Shown: in pieces, positions 5,458-6,097 of the stretch
How positions within the stretch are numbered: the first letter of the stretch is position 1
Layout: every line of letters begins with the position of its first letter
Assembly (NCBI GenBank): GCA_947178685.1
Contig: CAMWZE010000104.1
Location: forward strand, 1 to 6,097
Direction: 5' to 3'
Source of the DNA: an uncultured Porphyromonadaceae bacterium
GTDB taxonomy: Bacteria > Bacteroidota > Bacteroidia > Bacteroidales > Muribaculaceae
Length of the DNA: 6,097 nucleotides
The notes under the pieces: model-generated
The model's database searches: none
The model's input: only the letters and a program-made list of their open reading frames with translations
What the model was told of the DNA's origin: nothing
Position numbers and translations under genes: made by a program

Positions 5458-6097
5458 TTACTTATTCACGAATACGAGGTACTCACCAGGATTGAGCTGA
5501 GCCGGAATAGCGGCTGCTTCAGTGGTGACGTAGTTCTTCATTCCATCAACAGAGGGTTTGTCGGCTGTGAAGTTCACAGCAGTAGCCTCCTTGCCAAGAT
5601 TAGTGAGCACTGCCACTTTGGAGTCGCCTTTCTCGCGTGAGAAAATGAATAGATCGGGACTCTCTGTGGGATAGATCACCATCTCACCACCATCAAGACC
5701 GGCGGCGAGAGCCTGCTGGCTATGTTTGAGATTGTTGAGGTTCTGATAGAATGTGAAATACTCGTTGCGCGGTTCCCACTGAGGAGCCTTGTCTTTCTCG
5801 AAGAACTCGAAAGCGCGGTTCATGCCTGTCTCCTGGCCTGTGTAGATCAGAGGCATACCCGGGAGAGTGTAGGAGAGTACGGCGAACGCACTTGTGAGAT
5901 TGCCGAGACGCTCAAACTCAGTGCCTTCCCATGAATTAAGGTCGTGGTTGGTGACCATATTCATAAGATATGTGTCTTTCGGGAACTCCTGAGCCTGGTT
6001 GTCGAGCAAGGTCTTGATGTCGGCGGCATGTTTCTCGGGGAATGTCCTGACCTTTCCGTCGGCACCTTTATAAGAGTACTGGCCGGATGTTGCGGCG
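5458..6097 (-). CDS. GH13 alpha-amylase-family glycoside hydrolase, C-terminal 212 residues (N-terminus beyond right edge)
   Basis: An open frame enters from the right edge (first full codon 6096-6094) and ends with TAA at 5460-5458. A TTG at 6009 could be misread as a start, but the frame continues upstream with sensible family sequence, so the gene is partial. Around partial residues 45-54 lies MNMVTNHDLN, the GH13 conserved region containing the NHD triplet (codons 5949-5941), whose Asp is the third catalytic, transition-state-stabilising residue. The following GMPLIYTGQETG segment is the usual GH13 late-barrel motif. The last 80 or so residues (about 130-212) look like the C-terminal beta-sandwich (domain C). 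The nucleophile Asp and acid/base Glu should lie outside the window. It probably hydrolyses alpha-1,4-glucans or maltooligosaccharides. Subfamily, exact specificity and location (periplasm or cytoplasm) cannot be settled without the N-terminus. dtd follows after 19 bp. Confidence 0.93.
   Translation of the reverse strand, partial: AATSGQYSYKGADGKVRTFPEKHAADIKTLLDNQAQEFPKDTYLMNMVTNHDLNSWEGTEFERLGNLTSAFAVLSYTLPGMPLIYTGQETGMNRAFEFFEKDKAPQWEPRNEYFTFYQNLNNLKHSQQALAAGLDGGEMVIYPTESPDLFIFSREKGDSKVAVLTNLGKEATAVNFTADKPSVDGMKNYVTTEAAAIPAQLNPGEYLVFVNK

Noticed and set aside
5458..6009. Treating the amylase fragment as a complete 183-codon gene starting at 6009
   Set aside because: The codon at 6009 is TTG and the frame stays open to the window edge with sensible sequence upstream. 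GH13 enzymes need the barrel residues that lie before this point, so the gene is cut by the window and not naturally short.

Overview
The window looks like chromosomal DNA of a gut-type Bacteroidota, most likely Bacteroidales. The evidence is the start of a SusC/RagA outer-membrane transporter, a large DUF5117/DUF4953-type zinc metalloprotease, a leucine-rich-repeat protein with a C-terminal tail like the type IX (Por) sorting domain, a Bacteroidetes-style -7 box (TAnnTTTG) in the main intergenic gap, and gene starts preceded by A/T-rich sequence with no Shine-Dalgarno. The balanced base composition of the genes and the style of the C-terminal tail would suit Muribaculaceae or a relative, but that finer placement is inference.

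All five genes lie on the minus strand, so the transcription order runs from the right edge to the left. (1) 6097-5458: C-terminal 212 residues of a GH13 alpha-amylase-family enzyme; its N-terminus lies beyond the window. (2) 5438-4986: dtd, D-aminoacyl-tRNA deacylase, 19 bp after the amylase gene. (3) 4938-3574: a secreted protein with a signal peptide, about eight leucine-rich repeats and a sorting-type tail, 47 bp after dtd. A strong hairpin terminator at 3499-3534 closes this group. (4) After a 456-bp gap carrying a candidate promoter, an operator-like inverted repeat and a leader of about 210 nt, 3117-487 encodes an 876-residue exported zinc metalloprotease. (5) 44 bp further on, 442-1 encodes the first 147 residues of a SusC/RagA-family TonB-dependent transporter, cut by the left edge.

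Functionally there appear to be two units. The left one (metalloprotease then SusC-like transporter, presumably followed by a SusD-like lipoprotein outside the window) looks like the start of a protein- or peptide-acquisition locus: the protease would cut substrate and the transporter would import the products. The right one (amylase, dtd, LRR protein) is less coherent. It joins an alpha-glucan enzyme and a tRNA-proofreading housekeeping enzyme to a cell-surface protein of unknown ligand.

I see no RNA genes, CRISPR arrays, insertion sequences or phage genes. Nothing here is clearly a new system. The parts most worth a second look are the gap at 3118-3573 and the protease/transporter pairing.
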